In this document: positions 26,239-35,900 of the stretch, piece after piece
Numbering within the stretch: position 1 is the stretch's first letter
How the letters are laid out: each line of letters begins with the position of its first letter
Source: an uncultured Clostridia bacterium
GTDB taxonomy: Bacteria > Bacillota > Clostridia > Oscillospirales > CAG-382
Direction: 5' to 3'
NCBI GenBank assembly: GCA_947628695.1
Contig: CANRAV010000004.1
Coordinates: 1-64,000, forward strand
Length of the DNA stretch: 64,000 nucleotides
Made by a program: the position numbers and the translations under genes
The notes under the pieces: generated by a model
Database searches by the model: none
Seen by the model: the letters and a program-made list of their open reading frames with translations, nothing else
Told to the model about the DNA's origin: nothing

Positions 26239-27688
26239 AGTGCATTATTCGGCCTATTACATCGGGCAGCTCCGACGGCAGCATGGCATAAACACCCTTT
26301 TCCTCTGCAAGCCGCTCTGCCGCGGCACCGTGCAGGTACACGCCAAGGCGGGCCGCCTCGTACAGCGGAACGCCCTGCGCAGCAAGGGACGCGATAAGCC
26401 CTGCAAGCACGTCTCCGCTTCCGCCTTTGGAAAGCCCCGTGTTGCCAGTTGTGTTTATGCAAAGCCTTCCGTCCGGGGCCGCTGTGACGGTGGCCGCACC
26501 TTTAAGAACGGTCACGCAGCCGTACTCTTTTGCAAAGTCAAGCGCTGTTCTTACCCTGCTTGCGTTTACCTCTTCAACGCTTTTCCCGGTAAGACGTGCC
26601 ATTTCGGCAGGATGGGGAGTGACCGCAAGGGGAACCGTAACAGACCTGTATAAGTCTATGCGCCCCGCTATGCAGTTTATGCCGTCGGCGTCAAGCACTG
26701 TTGGTATGTTCTCATGTGTTAAAAGCTTTATTATAAGGTCGTCGTGTTCTCTGCCGCAGCCGCAGCCCAAAAGCAGGGCAGTGGCGCGTGCGTCTTTTAA
26801 GCTGATCTTCTCCGCGTCCGGCGATACAACCGCCTCCGGCACGCAGACTTTAACTGTTTTTGCGCATGCGGAATCCGTGTACAGCCGCACAAGGCCGATG
26901 CCGCTTTTAAGTGCCGCAAGCGTCGATAAAACCGCAGCGCCGGTGTACATCTCGCTTCCGCAAACTGACGCAAGTGTGCCGAAGCTTCCCTTGTGCCCCT
27001 CCGCGTCCCTTGCCGGCAGCAGCTTTAAAAGCTCGCTCCCCGCAAGGTCGGCAAAGGGCTTCTGCGCGCCTAAGACTGACGCGCCTATGCCGATGTCTTC
27101 AAGGTAAACCTTGCCGCAAAATCGCTTAGCAGGGTAGCTGACAAGCGCCAATTTAAAGGCAGTAAAAGTGCAGGTCGCGTCAGCACGAACGCAAAGCCCG
27201 GGAAGCCCGTCACTGTCGGCCGTCACGCCGCTTGGCAGGTCAACGGACAGCTTAAAAGCACCGCTCTTGTTCACGGTCTCAATTGCTTCGGCATATCTGT
27301 CGCAAACATCCCCGGAAAAAGAGAAGCCGAAAATACAGTCCACCAGTGTGTCTGCATTCAAAATTTCACAAATATCCCCCGTGCATCTTCCGCCCATGGA
27401 GAGAAAACGATTCCTGTACTTCACTGCAAGGGGAGACGCGGGCTCCTCAACCGCAACGGCTGCAACATCCTCTCCACGCTGCAGAAGCATACAGCACACA
27501 GCGTAACCGTCACCGCCGTTATTGCCCTTACCGCACACAACGCGTATCTTCCCGGGGGAGAGGTTTACATAATACAACCTTTTAACAACGGTATCGGCGG
27601 CATTTTCCATCAGAGTGCCGCAGTCAATGCTGCAGCCTTCATCCATTGCTTTAAATTGAGCAGAAAGATAAACCCTGTTTGAAGTCAT
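26231..27688 (-). CDS. nnrD: Bifunctional NAD(P)H-hydrate epimerase / ADP-dependent dehydratase
   Basis: VVCGKGNNGGDGYAVCCML (epimerase), DAEGHKGSFGTLASVCGSEMYTGAAVLS, NTGLSKGGSGDVLAGLIASL (dehydratase). Confidence 0.94.
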   Translation of the reverse strand: MTSNRVYLSAQFKAMDEGCSIDCGTLMENAADTVVKRLYYVNLSPGKIRVVCGKGNNGGDGYAVCCMLLQRGEDVAAVAVEEPASPLAVKYRNRFLSMGGRCTGDICEILNADTLVDCIFGFSFSGDVCDRYAEAIETVNKSGAFKLSVDLPSGVTADSDGLPGLCVRADATCTFTAFKLALVSYPAKRFCGKVYLEDIGIGASVLGAQKPFADLAGSELLKLLPARDAEGHKGSFGTLASVCGSEMYTGAAVLSTLAALKSGIGLVRLYTDSACAKTVKVCVPEAVVSPDAEKISLKDARATALLLGCGCGREHDDLIIKLLTHENIPTVLDADGINCIAGRIDLYRSVTVPLAVTPHPAEMARLTGKSVEEVNASRVRTALDFAKEYGCVTVLKGAATVTAAPDGRLCINTTGNTGLSKGGSGDVLAGLIASLAAQGVPLYEAARLGVYLHGAAAERLAEEKGVYAMLPSELPDVIGRIMHFG

Positions 27689-27689
27689 G

Positions 27690-28229
27690 TCAAATCACTT
27701 TGTAAGCTGTGGAATTGTAGAATTTTAAGACGGTTTTAGCCTTTTTCTGCACTTCGAAGTAAGCGGCGCATTTGTTGCCTGCGTCGTCCTTGAAGACCAT
27801 GCAGACTATTTCCGGTGCCGACATCGAGGAAACGCAAATGAAGACTCTCGCCGCTCCTCTTGCCTCTGCCGGCTCGGTTCCGCTGTAGCCGACAATTGCC
27901 TCGGCAGAGGAAATGCGCGTTTCAAAAAGCTCTGTGCGCTTTCTGCCGCCGTATACGGCGCACATTTTAAGCTCCCCACCGGCGATGGTGTAGTCGAACG
28001 AGACGTTTGTGTATTTCCAAAACTGGAAGGCGACAAACACTGCCAGAACCATAACAAGCGGGAAGCCCATTATAAAGGGCTTTGCGAAATTGTAAATTAC
28101 AAGGAACAGCGCAACGGCGACAGCGACTGTAGCAAGCACGATTATTGCCTTAAGACGCTTTGTCTTTCCGTTCGGTTTTTGCACAACCGAATATTCGACG
28201 TAGTTGGGGGAACCCATATCTTCGCTCAC
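27690..28229 (-). CDS. Hypothetical membrane protein with two hydrophobic segments
   Basis: GTG start at 28229 with GGAGG 8 nt upstream; IIVLATVAVAVALFLVIYNFAKPFIMGFPLVMVLAVFVAFQF. Confidence 0.6.
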   Translation of the reverse strand: MSEDMGSPNYVEYSVVQKPNGKTKRLKAIIVLATVAVAVALFLVIYNFAKPFIMGFPLVMVLAVFVAFQFWKYTNVSFDYTIAGGELKMCAVYGGRKRTELFETRISSAEAIVGYSGTEPAEARGAARVFICVSSMSAPEIVCMVFKDDAGNKCAAYFEVQKKAKTVLKFYNSTAYKVI

Positions 28230-28315
28230 AGTAAACACCTCCGGGAGATTTTATACTTATACAATATCACACATCTTCTCCCTTTTCAAGTGCAAAGGTG
28301 CAAATTTATTTGACT

Positions 28316-29053
28316 TTAGCAAAGCGTGGGGGCATTTGTCGAAACCGGCTTTAAGCTTCCGCCGTCGTATACCGGCACAAGGTACGTATAGGGATACCCC
28401 TTGCCTATAAGGGCATAGACCGTGCCGTCGTTCCCGTCGCAAAACGATTTAAATCTAAGCCCCTTTGGAATAACGTATCCTTCCTCGCTGCCGCCTGTCA
28501 GCCTTATGACCGTTTGTTCGTTTTCCTCTGTCGCCACGAGAAAGCCGCAGGAAAGCGGAAAACAGCTTAAAAGCCGCGTTCCGTCGCTTGCGGTGCCGAC
28601 AACTTCAAGAGTTCTCCCTTCGGTGCTTATCTTTACCGCCTCTTTTGCGCCGGTTATCAGTATACCGCTCCCGTCCGGGTACATAAATGCGCTTTGCGGC
28701 GTCTCGTCCAACGTACCGGGCGTTATAGACCCCGTTTCTTCAAAGCATTGGTTAAGGACGTATATCCGGCTTTCACACTTTCCCGAAAGCGCAAGGAATC
28801 CGCCGCACGGCAGGCTTGACAGGAAACGGTAAGGTCGTGCTGCCATGATGCTTTCCTGCCCGCTTGCACCCAAAATCTCGTTTGTAAAAGCGTTTGAGGA
28901 AAGCAGACCTTCGCCGTTTACAACTGCGCAGTCCGCAGGTATGCAGCCGGGTGCTGCAATAGGTATGTTCATACCGCGTCGAGCGGCGTTTTTGCCGCCC
29001 ATCCTCCTGTAAGATTTCATTAGCATTTTATGCTCTTGCATTATTTTTGACAA
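28316..29053 (-). CDS. Hypothetical protein
   Basis: Long uninterrupted ORF; no recognised motifs; possible repeated beta-blade-like segments. Confidence 0.55.
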   Translation of the reverse strand: MSKIMQEHKMLMKSYRRMGGKNAARRGMNIPIAAPGCIPADCAVVNGEGLLSSNAFTNEILGASGQESIMAARPYRFLSSLPCGGFLALSGKCESRIYVLNQCFEETGSITPGTLDETPQSAFMYPDGSGILITGAKEAVKISTEGRTLEVVGTASDGTRLLSCFPLSCGFLVATEENEQTVIRLTGGSEEGYVIPKGLRFKSFCDGNDGTVYALIGKGYPYTYLVPVYDGGSLKPVSTNAPTLC

Positions 29054-29146
29054 AGATGTAAAAATGTGCTAACATATATGTGTGTATAAAGCGAAGAAAA
29101 ACAAACACCATAAAGCAAATACAGCTTACTGAAAGGTTGTTGTTTA

Positions 29147-30127
29147 ATGAAAAAAATATATTTTCCGGCGCTTGTTCTGACCTTTGCGGCGGCGCTTTCC
29201 TCTTGCGGCACTACTGCAGCCCCGCAGGAATCCCTCCCCGCAGATTCTATTGACGACACTACCGAAGCTTACATTGAAAGCCGGGAGGAAATCGACGTGC
29301 AGACCTTCTGCGGAGGAATTTACGACGGAAGAGAAAAAATTAAATTTGTGGCTCTCGGAGACTCAATAGCACGCGGGCACGGGCTTTCCGACCCGGAAAA
29401 TTGTGCATACCCGGCCATAGTTTGCGAATCCGTAAGGCAAAACTTACCGGACACGGAGGTGGACTTTTACAACTATGCACATGACGGGGACACCACCGGA
29501 AACCTTCTTGAAATTGTGAAAAACGGCGCTCCCGAGCTTGACGGTGCCGATATTGTGACCGTAAGCATCGGTGCCAACAACATCCTTCTGCCGTTTTTCT
29601 CCTGCCTCAGTCGGCTTACGTCTGTTTTGGGTCTGTCACCTTCGGCTTCCGAAAGCACCGATATTGCTGACAGGGTTGAAAATGTATTTGAAAGCGTAAA
29701 CAGCTTCCTGAAAAGCGAAGAGTTCGCGTCCTCAATGTCGCAGGGGGTAGAGACGGCAAAGTCGGATTTAAGCGAAATATTTGCGGAGATAAAAAGACGC
29801 GCACCCTCCGCCAAGGTGCTTGTGATGCTTGTCTACAGCCCTTATCACAACACGGTTATATCTCTGCCTTATATAGAGCAGAAAATCGACCTCGGCACTC
29901 TTTGCGACCTGTGGGTTTCAAGGCTCGATGCGGTGTTAAGAGATGCGTCTTTGACTTCCGGATTTTACATGGTTGACTGTTACACGCCGATGCTTGACAA
30001 AAAGGGGCTTTTAAACGTCGCAATAAGTCTGTTCCCTCCGAGGTTTTCGATTGACCCGCACCCGAACGTTTCCGGGCATGTAAGCATTGCCAACCTTCAT
30101 ATCGATGTTTTAAACAGTATTAAATAA
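29147..30127 (+). CDS. SGNH/GDSL-type hydrolase lipoprotein
   Basis: LTFAAALSSCGTT lipobox; FVALGDSIARGHGLS block I; VSIGANN; DPHPNVSGH block V. Confidence 0.9.
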   Translation: MKKIYFPALVLTFAAALSSCGTTAAPQESLPADSIDDTTEAYIESREEIDVQTFCGGIYDGREKIKFVALGDSIARGHGLSDPENCAYPAIVCESVRQNLPDTEVDFYNYAHDGDTTGNLLEIVKNGAPELDGADIVTVSIGANNILLPFFSCLSRLTSVLGLSPSASESTDIADRVENVFESVNSFLKSEEFASSMSQGVETAKSDLSEIFAEIKRRAPSAKVLVMLVYSPYHNTVISLPYIEQKIDLGTLCDLWVSRLDAVLRDASLTSGFYMVDCYTPMLDKKGLLNVAISLFPPRFSIDPHPNVSGHVSIANLHIDVLNSIK

Positions 30128-30208
30128 GTCACTGCCGGCACTTGACTTTCTCTCTGCGGCGTGGTAAAATTTAAAAAACCGCAATATATGTTAGGAGCGT
30201 TACTGAAA

Positions 30209-32017
30209 ATGGAAAATTTACTTGAAAAGCTGAGCTTAAGGGAAAAAATAGGTCAAATGCTTATGTTTGACTTCCGCAAGTGGCAGAATGCCGACGAAGA
30301 CAAACAGTATGACTATACCGTTATGTCCGACGAGGTAAAGGGCATGATTCGCCGCAACAAGCTCGGCAACGTCATACTTTTTGCGGAAAACTTTGAATCT
30401 GTTGAGCAGATAACCCGCCTTAACCACGCGTTTCAGTCCTGCGTGGAAAACGGCATACCGATGCTTATCGGCGTTGACCAGGAGGGCGGAAGGGTTGTAA
30501 GGATGAGCAACGGCTGCTCTCTCCCCGGCAATATGGCGCTTGCAGCCTCCGGCAATGTTGACAACGCTTACACAGCCGGCTACATAACGGGGAAAGAGCT
30601 TGCGGCTGTCGGCATAAATGCGGACTTTGCGCCCTCTGTCGATATCAACAACAACCCGAACAACCCGGTAATAAACGTAAGGTCATTCTCCTCCGATCAG
30701 AACGTAACCGCCCGTTACGGTACCGCAATGGCAAAGGGTCTGCAGGCTGCCGGTGTCGCAGCGGCTGCAAAGCATTTCCCGGGTCACGGCAACACGGCCG
30801 TGGACTCGCACATAGGCCTGCCGTTTATAAACTCTACATATGAAGAGCTTATGAATTTTGAAATTGTGCCGTTTGCAGATGCCATAAACAACGGCTGTCA
30901 GATGATCATGAGCGGGCATATACAGTTCCCCAATATCGAAAAGACAACGGTTGTTTCAAAGCAGGACAAGCGTGAAATGACACTTCCCGCAACGCTTTCC
31001 AAGCGCTTTCTTACCGACATACTCAGGGACGAGCTTGGCTTTAAAGGCGTGCTTATTACCGACTCTATGCAGATGCAGGCGATATCAAGCCACGTCGGGT
31101 CGGAGCAGGCGACGATCCTTGCGATAAACGCAGGCGTTGACATTCTGCTTATGTGCACGTCTCTGCGTTCCCTGAAGGACGAGGCGAAGCTTCGCGCAAT
31201 AATTGACAACATCGTCGCAGCTGTAGAGGACGGGCGCATCCCCATGGAGCGCATAAATGAATCCACACTTCGCGTACTTAAGCTTAAAAAGGAGCTTGGC
31301 TTGTTTGACGCACCTGCCGTTGACGTAGAGGACGCAGTTAAAAATGCGCTTTCCGTTGTCGGGTGCGAGGAAAACCGCGCTGCAGAACGGCTTATCGCTG
31401 CGCAGTCCGTCACGGTGCTTAACAACAACGGCGTTCTGCCTATACAGACAGAGGGCAAAAAAACTGCGCTGTTTGCAGCCTACGCCAACAAGGTTAATGC
31501 CTTTGACCTTGCTGTAAATCGCCTGAAGGAAGAGGGAAAGATCGGTGACGTTGACTGTTCCGTGTACGTTTACTCTGGCAAGACGGAGCTTGACGCGGAA
31601 GCGAAGCGCGCAATAGACGAGTGCGACAATCTCCTTCTCCTTACGGAAACAGAGGCAAATATGGCACATTCAAATTGGTACGTTTCTTTCCCGAAGGCTG
31701 TGTGCAGCTATGCCGCTTCTGTCGGTAAGAAGGTCGTGGTTATAAGCGCATTTATGCCTTATGACGCCTCGATATACCGCAATGCGGACGGCCTTGTGCT
31801 TTGCTACTGCGCAAAGGGCGTTCCGGCTGCCGTTGCAAAGGACGTGCATTCCTCGCTTGCTTACGGCGTGAATATACCCGCCGCTTTTGAGGTTGTGCTC
31901 GGCAAGGCACATTGCTGCGGACGGCTCACCATTGACATACCGGAGATGGATGAGAAAGGCTCTTTCGATACGTCAAAGGTGGTTTATCCCATCGGCAGCG
32001 GCATTGATTTAAATTGA
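30209..32017 (+). CDS. Glycoside hydrolase family 3, beta-N-acetylhexosaminidase (NagZ-like)
   Basis: LSLREKIGQMLMFDF, IGVDQEGGRVVRM, AAAKHFPGHGNTAVDSHIGLP, GVLITDSMQMQAI; ATG at 30209 preferred. Confidence 0.93.
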   Translation: MENLLEKLSLREKIGQMLMFDFRKWQNADEDKQYDYTVMSDEVKGMIRRNKLGNVILFAENFESVEQITRLNHAFQSCVENGIPMLIGVDQEGGRVVRMSNGCSLPGNMALAASGNVDNAYTAGYITGKELAAVGINADFAPSVDINNNPNNPVINVRSFSSDQNVTARYGTAMAKGLQAAGVAAAAKHFPGHGNTAVDSHIGLPFINSTYEELMNFEIVPFADAINNGCQMIMSGHIQFPNIEKTTVVSKQDKREMTLPATLSKRFLTDILRDELGFKGVLITDSMQMQAISSHVGSEQATILAINAGVDILLMCTSLRSLKDEAKLRAIIDNIVAAVEDGRIPMERINESTLRVLKLKKELGLFDAPAVDVEDAVKNALSVVGCEENRAAERLIAAQSVTVLNNNGVLPIQTEGKKTALFAAYANKVNAFDLAVNRLKEEGKIGDVDCSVYVYSGKTELDAEAKRAIDECDNLLLLTETEANMAHSNWYVSFPKAVCSYAASVGKKVVVISAFMPYDASIYRNADGLVLCYCAKGVPAAVAKDVHSSLAYGVNIPAAFEVVLGKAHCCGRLTIDIPEMDEKGSFDTSKVVYPIGSGIDLN

Positions 32018-32050
32018 AAAAATAAAAGAAGAAAAAAGCGAAAAAAGTTA

Positions 32051-32079
32051 TTGACTTTTCGGACATAACGTGATATAAT
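32051..32079 (+). promoter_or_regulatory. Promoter of tRNA-Pro
   Basis: TTGACT (32051-32056), 17-nt spacer, TATAAT (32074-32079). Confidence 0.75.
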
Positions 32080-32107
32080 ACCCCTCGCAGTCAAAGGACT
32101 GCGACTT

Positions 32108-32184
32108 CTGGGTGTGGCGCAGTTTGGTAGCGCGCTACCTTGGGGTGGTAGAGGCCGCTGGTTCAAGTCCAGTCACTCAGACCA
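32108..32184 (+). tRNA. tRNA-Pro(GGG)
   Basis: CTGGGTG acceptor / CACTCAG; D-arm GCGCAGTTTGGTAGCGC; anticodon stem-loop CTACC-TTGGGGT-GGTAG (anticodon GGG); GGTTCAAGTCC T-loop; encoded CCA. Confidence 0.93.
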
Positions 32185-32190
32185 TAACGC

Positions 32191-32227
32191 AAAAATCCCT
32201 GTAAAGCTTGTCTTTACAGGGGTTTTT
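32191..32227 (+). terminator. Terminator after tRNA-Pro
   Basis: CCCTGTAAAG cttgt CTTTACAGGG followed by GTTTTTG. Confidence 0.85.
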
Positions 32228-32361
32228 GTTATATTGTGAACAGTCCGTTCAGCGAGTCTGCTACCGGCATTTTTCGGGCGCTGCCATAGTGAGGGTAAAT
32301 TTCAGAATCCAAAATCGAAAATCGGCACGGCGTGCTTTTTTGTAGACAAAAAACGCCTTTC

Positions 32362-32712
32362 GCCGAGTCCGTTACTCTATGACAAAAACGAAAAAATTCC
32401 GCTGTTAATCGAGTTCTTGGGGGAATTGTCGGCAGTTATGACGATTTGTTTGACGGTGAAACGGCAACGCGGCAAACGCCGCAAAAGCGCCGTAAAGCTC
32501 ACAATCAAGCCATTTGCTTGGTTTACCTGACGGCGGAGCTGAAGGCAAAGCCGTTAATAAAAGTACAATTTTTTAGTTCAAAAAGGCGTTCGCCTCATTT
32601 TTAGTGAAAAGCAATAAAAAATTCCTTCAAATATTCGTCGATTTTTTCGTAAAAACCATTGAAAATCGGCATTTGCTGTGATATAATTGCATTTGTATAG
32701 TTATAGACTATG
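32362..32712 (+). repeat. Copy B of the duplicated non-coding block upstream of giant adhesin 2
   Basis: Collinear with copy A (7327-7690); exact 29-mer at 32428-32456; same AGGCG-TT-CGCCT hairpin and same promoter core at its 3' end. Confidence 0.85.
32659..32687 (+). promoter_or_regulatory. Sigma-A-type promoter for giant adhesin 2, inside copy B
   Basis: TTGAAA (32659-32664), 17-nt spacer, TATAAT (32682-32687). Confidence 0.8.
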
Positions 32713-32976
32713 TGTAGGTAGGCGTGTGCCCACACTGTGCAGACACGGCGCGGCCGGCGGAGGTATTCTTTTCCACGCTGCTTACTGCGGCCTTCCCGGT
32801 ATGCCGCGGCATATCGCCAAACGACGGGACAACGGCAGAGAACGGCTTTCTCACGCTCAGCGGAATATTTTCCTTTTGGGCGGGCGCAGGCTCTGCAAAA
32901 AGCGTGAACGCTTAAGACAGGTATAAGAAATCAGTTATTGATACAGACCTTTTTTGACAAGGAGGCAAACGAAAAA

Positions 32977-35900
32977 ATGAGAATTTCAGATAGTGCAGCA
33001 AGAAAAGAAGGACGCGGCAGCGGCGCTTTTTGGCCGTGCGCATTGCGCGTGCTTTCGCTTTTGCTGTGTCTTTGCATGTTCGCGTCCGTTATATTGGATT
33101 ACGGCGGGAATTTGCTTCGCTCGTCGGCAGAGCCTACGGATGCGGAGTATGTTATCGACCGCAAGGCCGACAATCAAACGATGGACGACTATATAATGCA
33201 GCTATTGTCTCAGCAGTGGGGCTCCCGTTACGCGGGGCGCATCTGGACGGATAAAAGCGTGTTTGCCTACGACGGGGCGAAGTCTGCCGCCGACAATAAG
33301 ATCGTACTTGATATGGCTACCGACGGCTACACGGGGGAAGTTAAATTTTCCGCAGACTTTGCGCATGTTTTCAGCGCACTTGCAAGCTCGCAGGTTGTGC
33401 ACGAGTGGCCGCCTTCCCCTATCGACATGGTGCTGGTTCTCGATATATCGTCTTCAATGGGCAATGCAACAGATCCCGATCCAAGCTCTCCATTCGGGCA
33501 GGCGCGCGCCGCGCTTGTAGAGTACTTTAAAGGCGAAGGCTCAAGTACCATAGACAACGATGACTTTAAAAAATATTACAGTGACAAGCACTACACCCGT
33601 TACGACATTGCCGATTCAAAAGGAAACGACTACCTTCAGGTTTTCTTTTATTCAGATGCGCTTGAAAAAAGCTTCCTTGCCGGTGAAACTATAGTTGTTG
33701 CGGATCATCCGGGTGAAATAGAGATAAAGCCGGACGGAAACACGGCCGCAAGTGCCGTACCGGATCGTATAACTCTTAATGAAAACGGAACTACCGCAAA
33801 GCAGAGGGAAGACAGAACAGGTGAATTTTGGGGGAAAACCCTGGAAGAGGTTGCCGCCGCAAGGGCATTGCCCTATACACGGTATTCTAACCTCGTTTAT
33901 TCCGCTGACCGCGTTATAACCGCGCTTATGAAGAATAACCCGGAAAACCGCGTCGCAGTTGTCGTGTACGATCGCCGCGCATCCGTTGTTATGCCTCTTG
34001 CGCACTATACTCCCAATGAAGTGCCGATTTCACAAATGGACGGTAATTCAAATGCCTACTATGACTATCACTATTTGGACGGGCACCCGGGCAAGACGCC
34101 TGAAAATGCCGATGCGGTAACGAGGATTGTTTCCGGTTACGTTAAAGACCTTGTCTTCGGTTATCTGTGCCCGTATATTGACGGCCACGGGATGAAACCG
34201 GCTGAAAACCACCCCACTAACTATGTCGACTTGAGCACAAAAATTCAGGTTGTTTGCTCGGCGGAAGAGGGTGTAACGACCCGCAACGTTGCCGATAGCT
34301 CATCAAACGGGGTTGTCCGCATTTCCGGTACGAACACACACGCGGGGCTTACAGCCGGTTTTGAACAGCTTGCGGACGCAAAAGAGACCACTTTCTCTGC
34401 ACAGCTTACCTCCGGCAGAACCGTGACGGTGCCGCGTATTCCTGCGGCTATCGTAATGACAGACGGCGGCTCCAACACCGTTGCAAACGGCCCCTGGTAC
34501 GATCCCGATTGGGCAGACCCGGTGCAGAGGAACGACAATAAAACATCCTGGTCGTCCGTTGTTGACACACAGTACCTTTTGACTGCGGCTTACTTAAAAT
34601 CCGCAGTTGAGAAAAACTATTCGGCATACATGGAGGTTAACGAAGGCGAGCAGGACTTCCCGGTATACACCGTCGGTGTCGACCTTCGAGACGACAGTGA
34701 CGCCTGGGTTCCCGCAAGACTTTACCCCATGCTTGACCCGGCTAATTTCTTCAAGGAAGCGGCCGCTCTGCCGGATTACGCAGGCAACCCAAGCACCCTA
34801 ACCGGCGATGTTGCTTTGGACAAAACGACAAAGAATCACATAGGCGAGGCTTATAAAGACTGGCTTGAGTGGGCAAGCGGAGACACCGCACAGCCTACCG
34901 AAGACTTCGAGGTTGTTCACTGGAGCTCTACAAACAGAGTGCCGACCCATCATTTCCAGCAAGAGGACGAAAACAACCAATACCCCATCCCGTTTGAGCA
35001 GGACGTAGGCGAGGACGGCAAGGAGGCAAACAGCAAAAACTGGAACCCCGACTATACGGGCAATAAAGAAACAAGCTATGCGGCTGACAGCAGCGGTACG
35101 CGTTTCAACCTTACCTGGCACGGCTGGACTTCAGAAACCCTCAACGACAAAGGCGCAGGTGATCCACAGGTTTGGAGCGATTATGGCGTAAACAGTGACG
35201 CAACGGCAATTTGGGGTCGTGCTACTTACTGGTCGTTCGCCAATGCCTTGGCTGCTGCAAACGCAAGCGGCGGCGCAGACACTGCGGCGGGTTATATGCT
35301 TGACCGCAACGTACAGTACACGGACGACGTAAGCAAATTGACGCAGACCCGTCCCGTAGCGGCCGTTACGCAGTCGGACATAATCTCCAACATCAACTAT
35401 GTGACGGAGTTCTACAATGTAACCTCGTCACAGATGGAATCGATATTCGAGCAGATTTTGACCGCAGTAATCGGTCAGGTGTTCGTACCCATCGCGGGTG
35501 AAAACGAATCCGGCGTTTCCAACTCCATAACCTATCAGGACCCGCTTGGCGAGTATATGGAGATAAAGAACGAGTCTATTAAAGCTACACCTTACCACGT
35601 TGACGACCCCACCGTCGCCGATAAAGGGGAGCAGACTTACGACATGGCAATGCTCGTCTTCGGCGAGATGCACGGCCTTGTTCGCGCAGGCGTTTACGAC
35701 TGGAACTGGAACGACACTTGGATGTTCCTTAACGAAGCTGAGGCTCAGGGTATTAAAGCTTTCCCCATGGGCTGGTATAAAGGCGAGCCTAAGAAAGGAC
35801 AATCAGCCCTTCCCAATGACAAAATAAAAGTTGACAGTGACGGTTCAAGCACATATCCCGCTTGTGATTATCCCGACAATCCCGATAAGACGTACACCAG

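Noticed and set aside
32108-32184. tRNA-Pro as an integration site for the neighbouring accessory genes
   Set aside because: No integrase, and I saw no second copy of the tRNA 3' end downstream in this window.
32687-32926. ORFs of 79 and 63 aa in the adhesin 2 leader
   Set aside because: Overlapping frames, no SD, no counterpart in the adhesin 1 leader; probably long 5' UTR.
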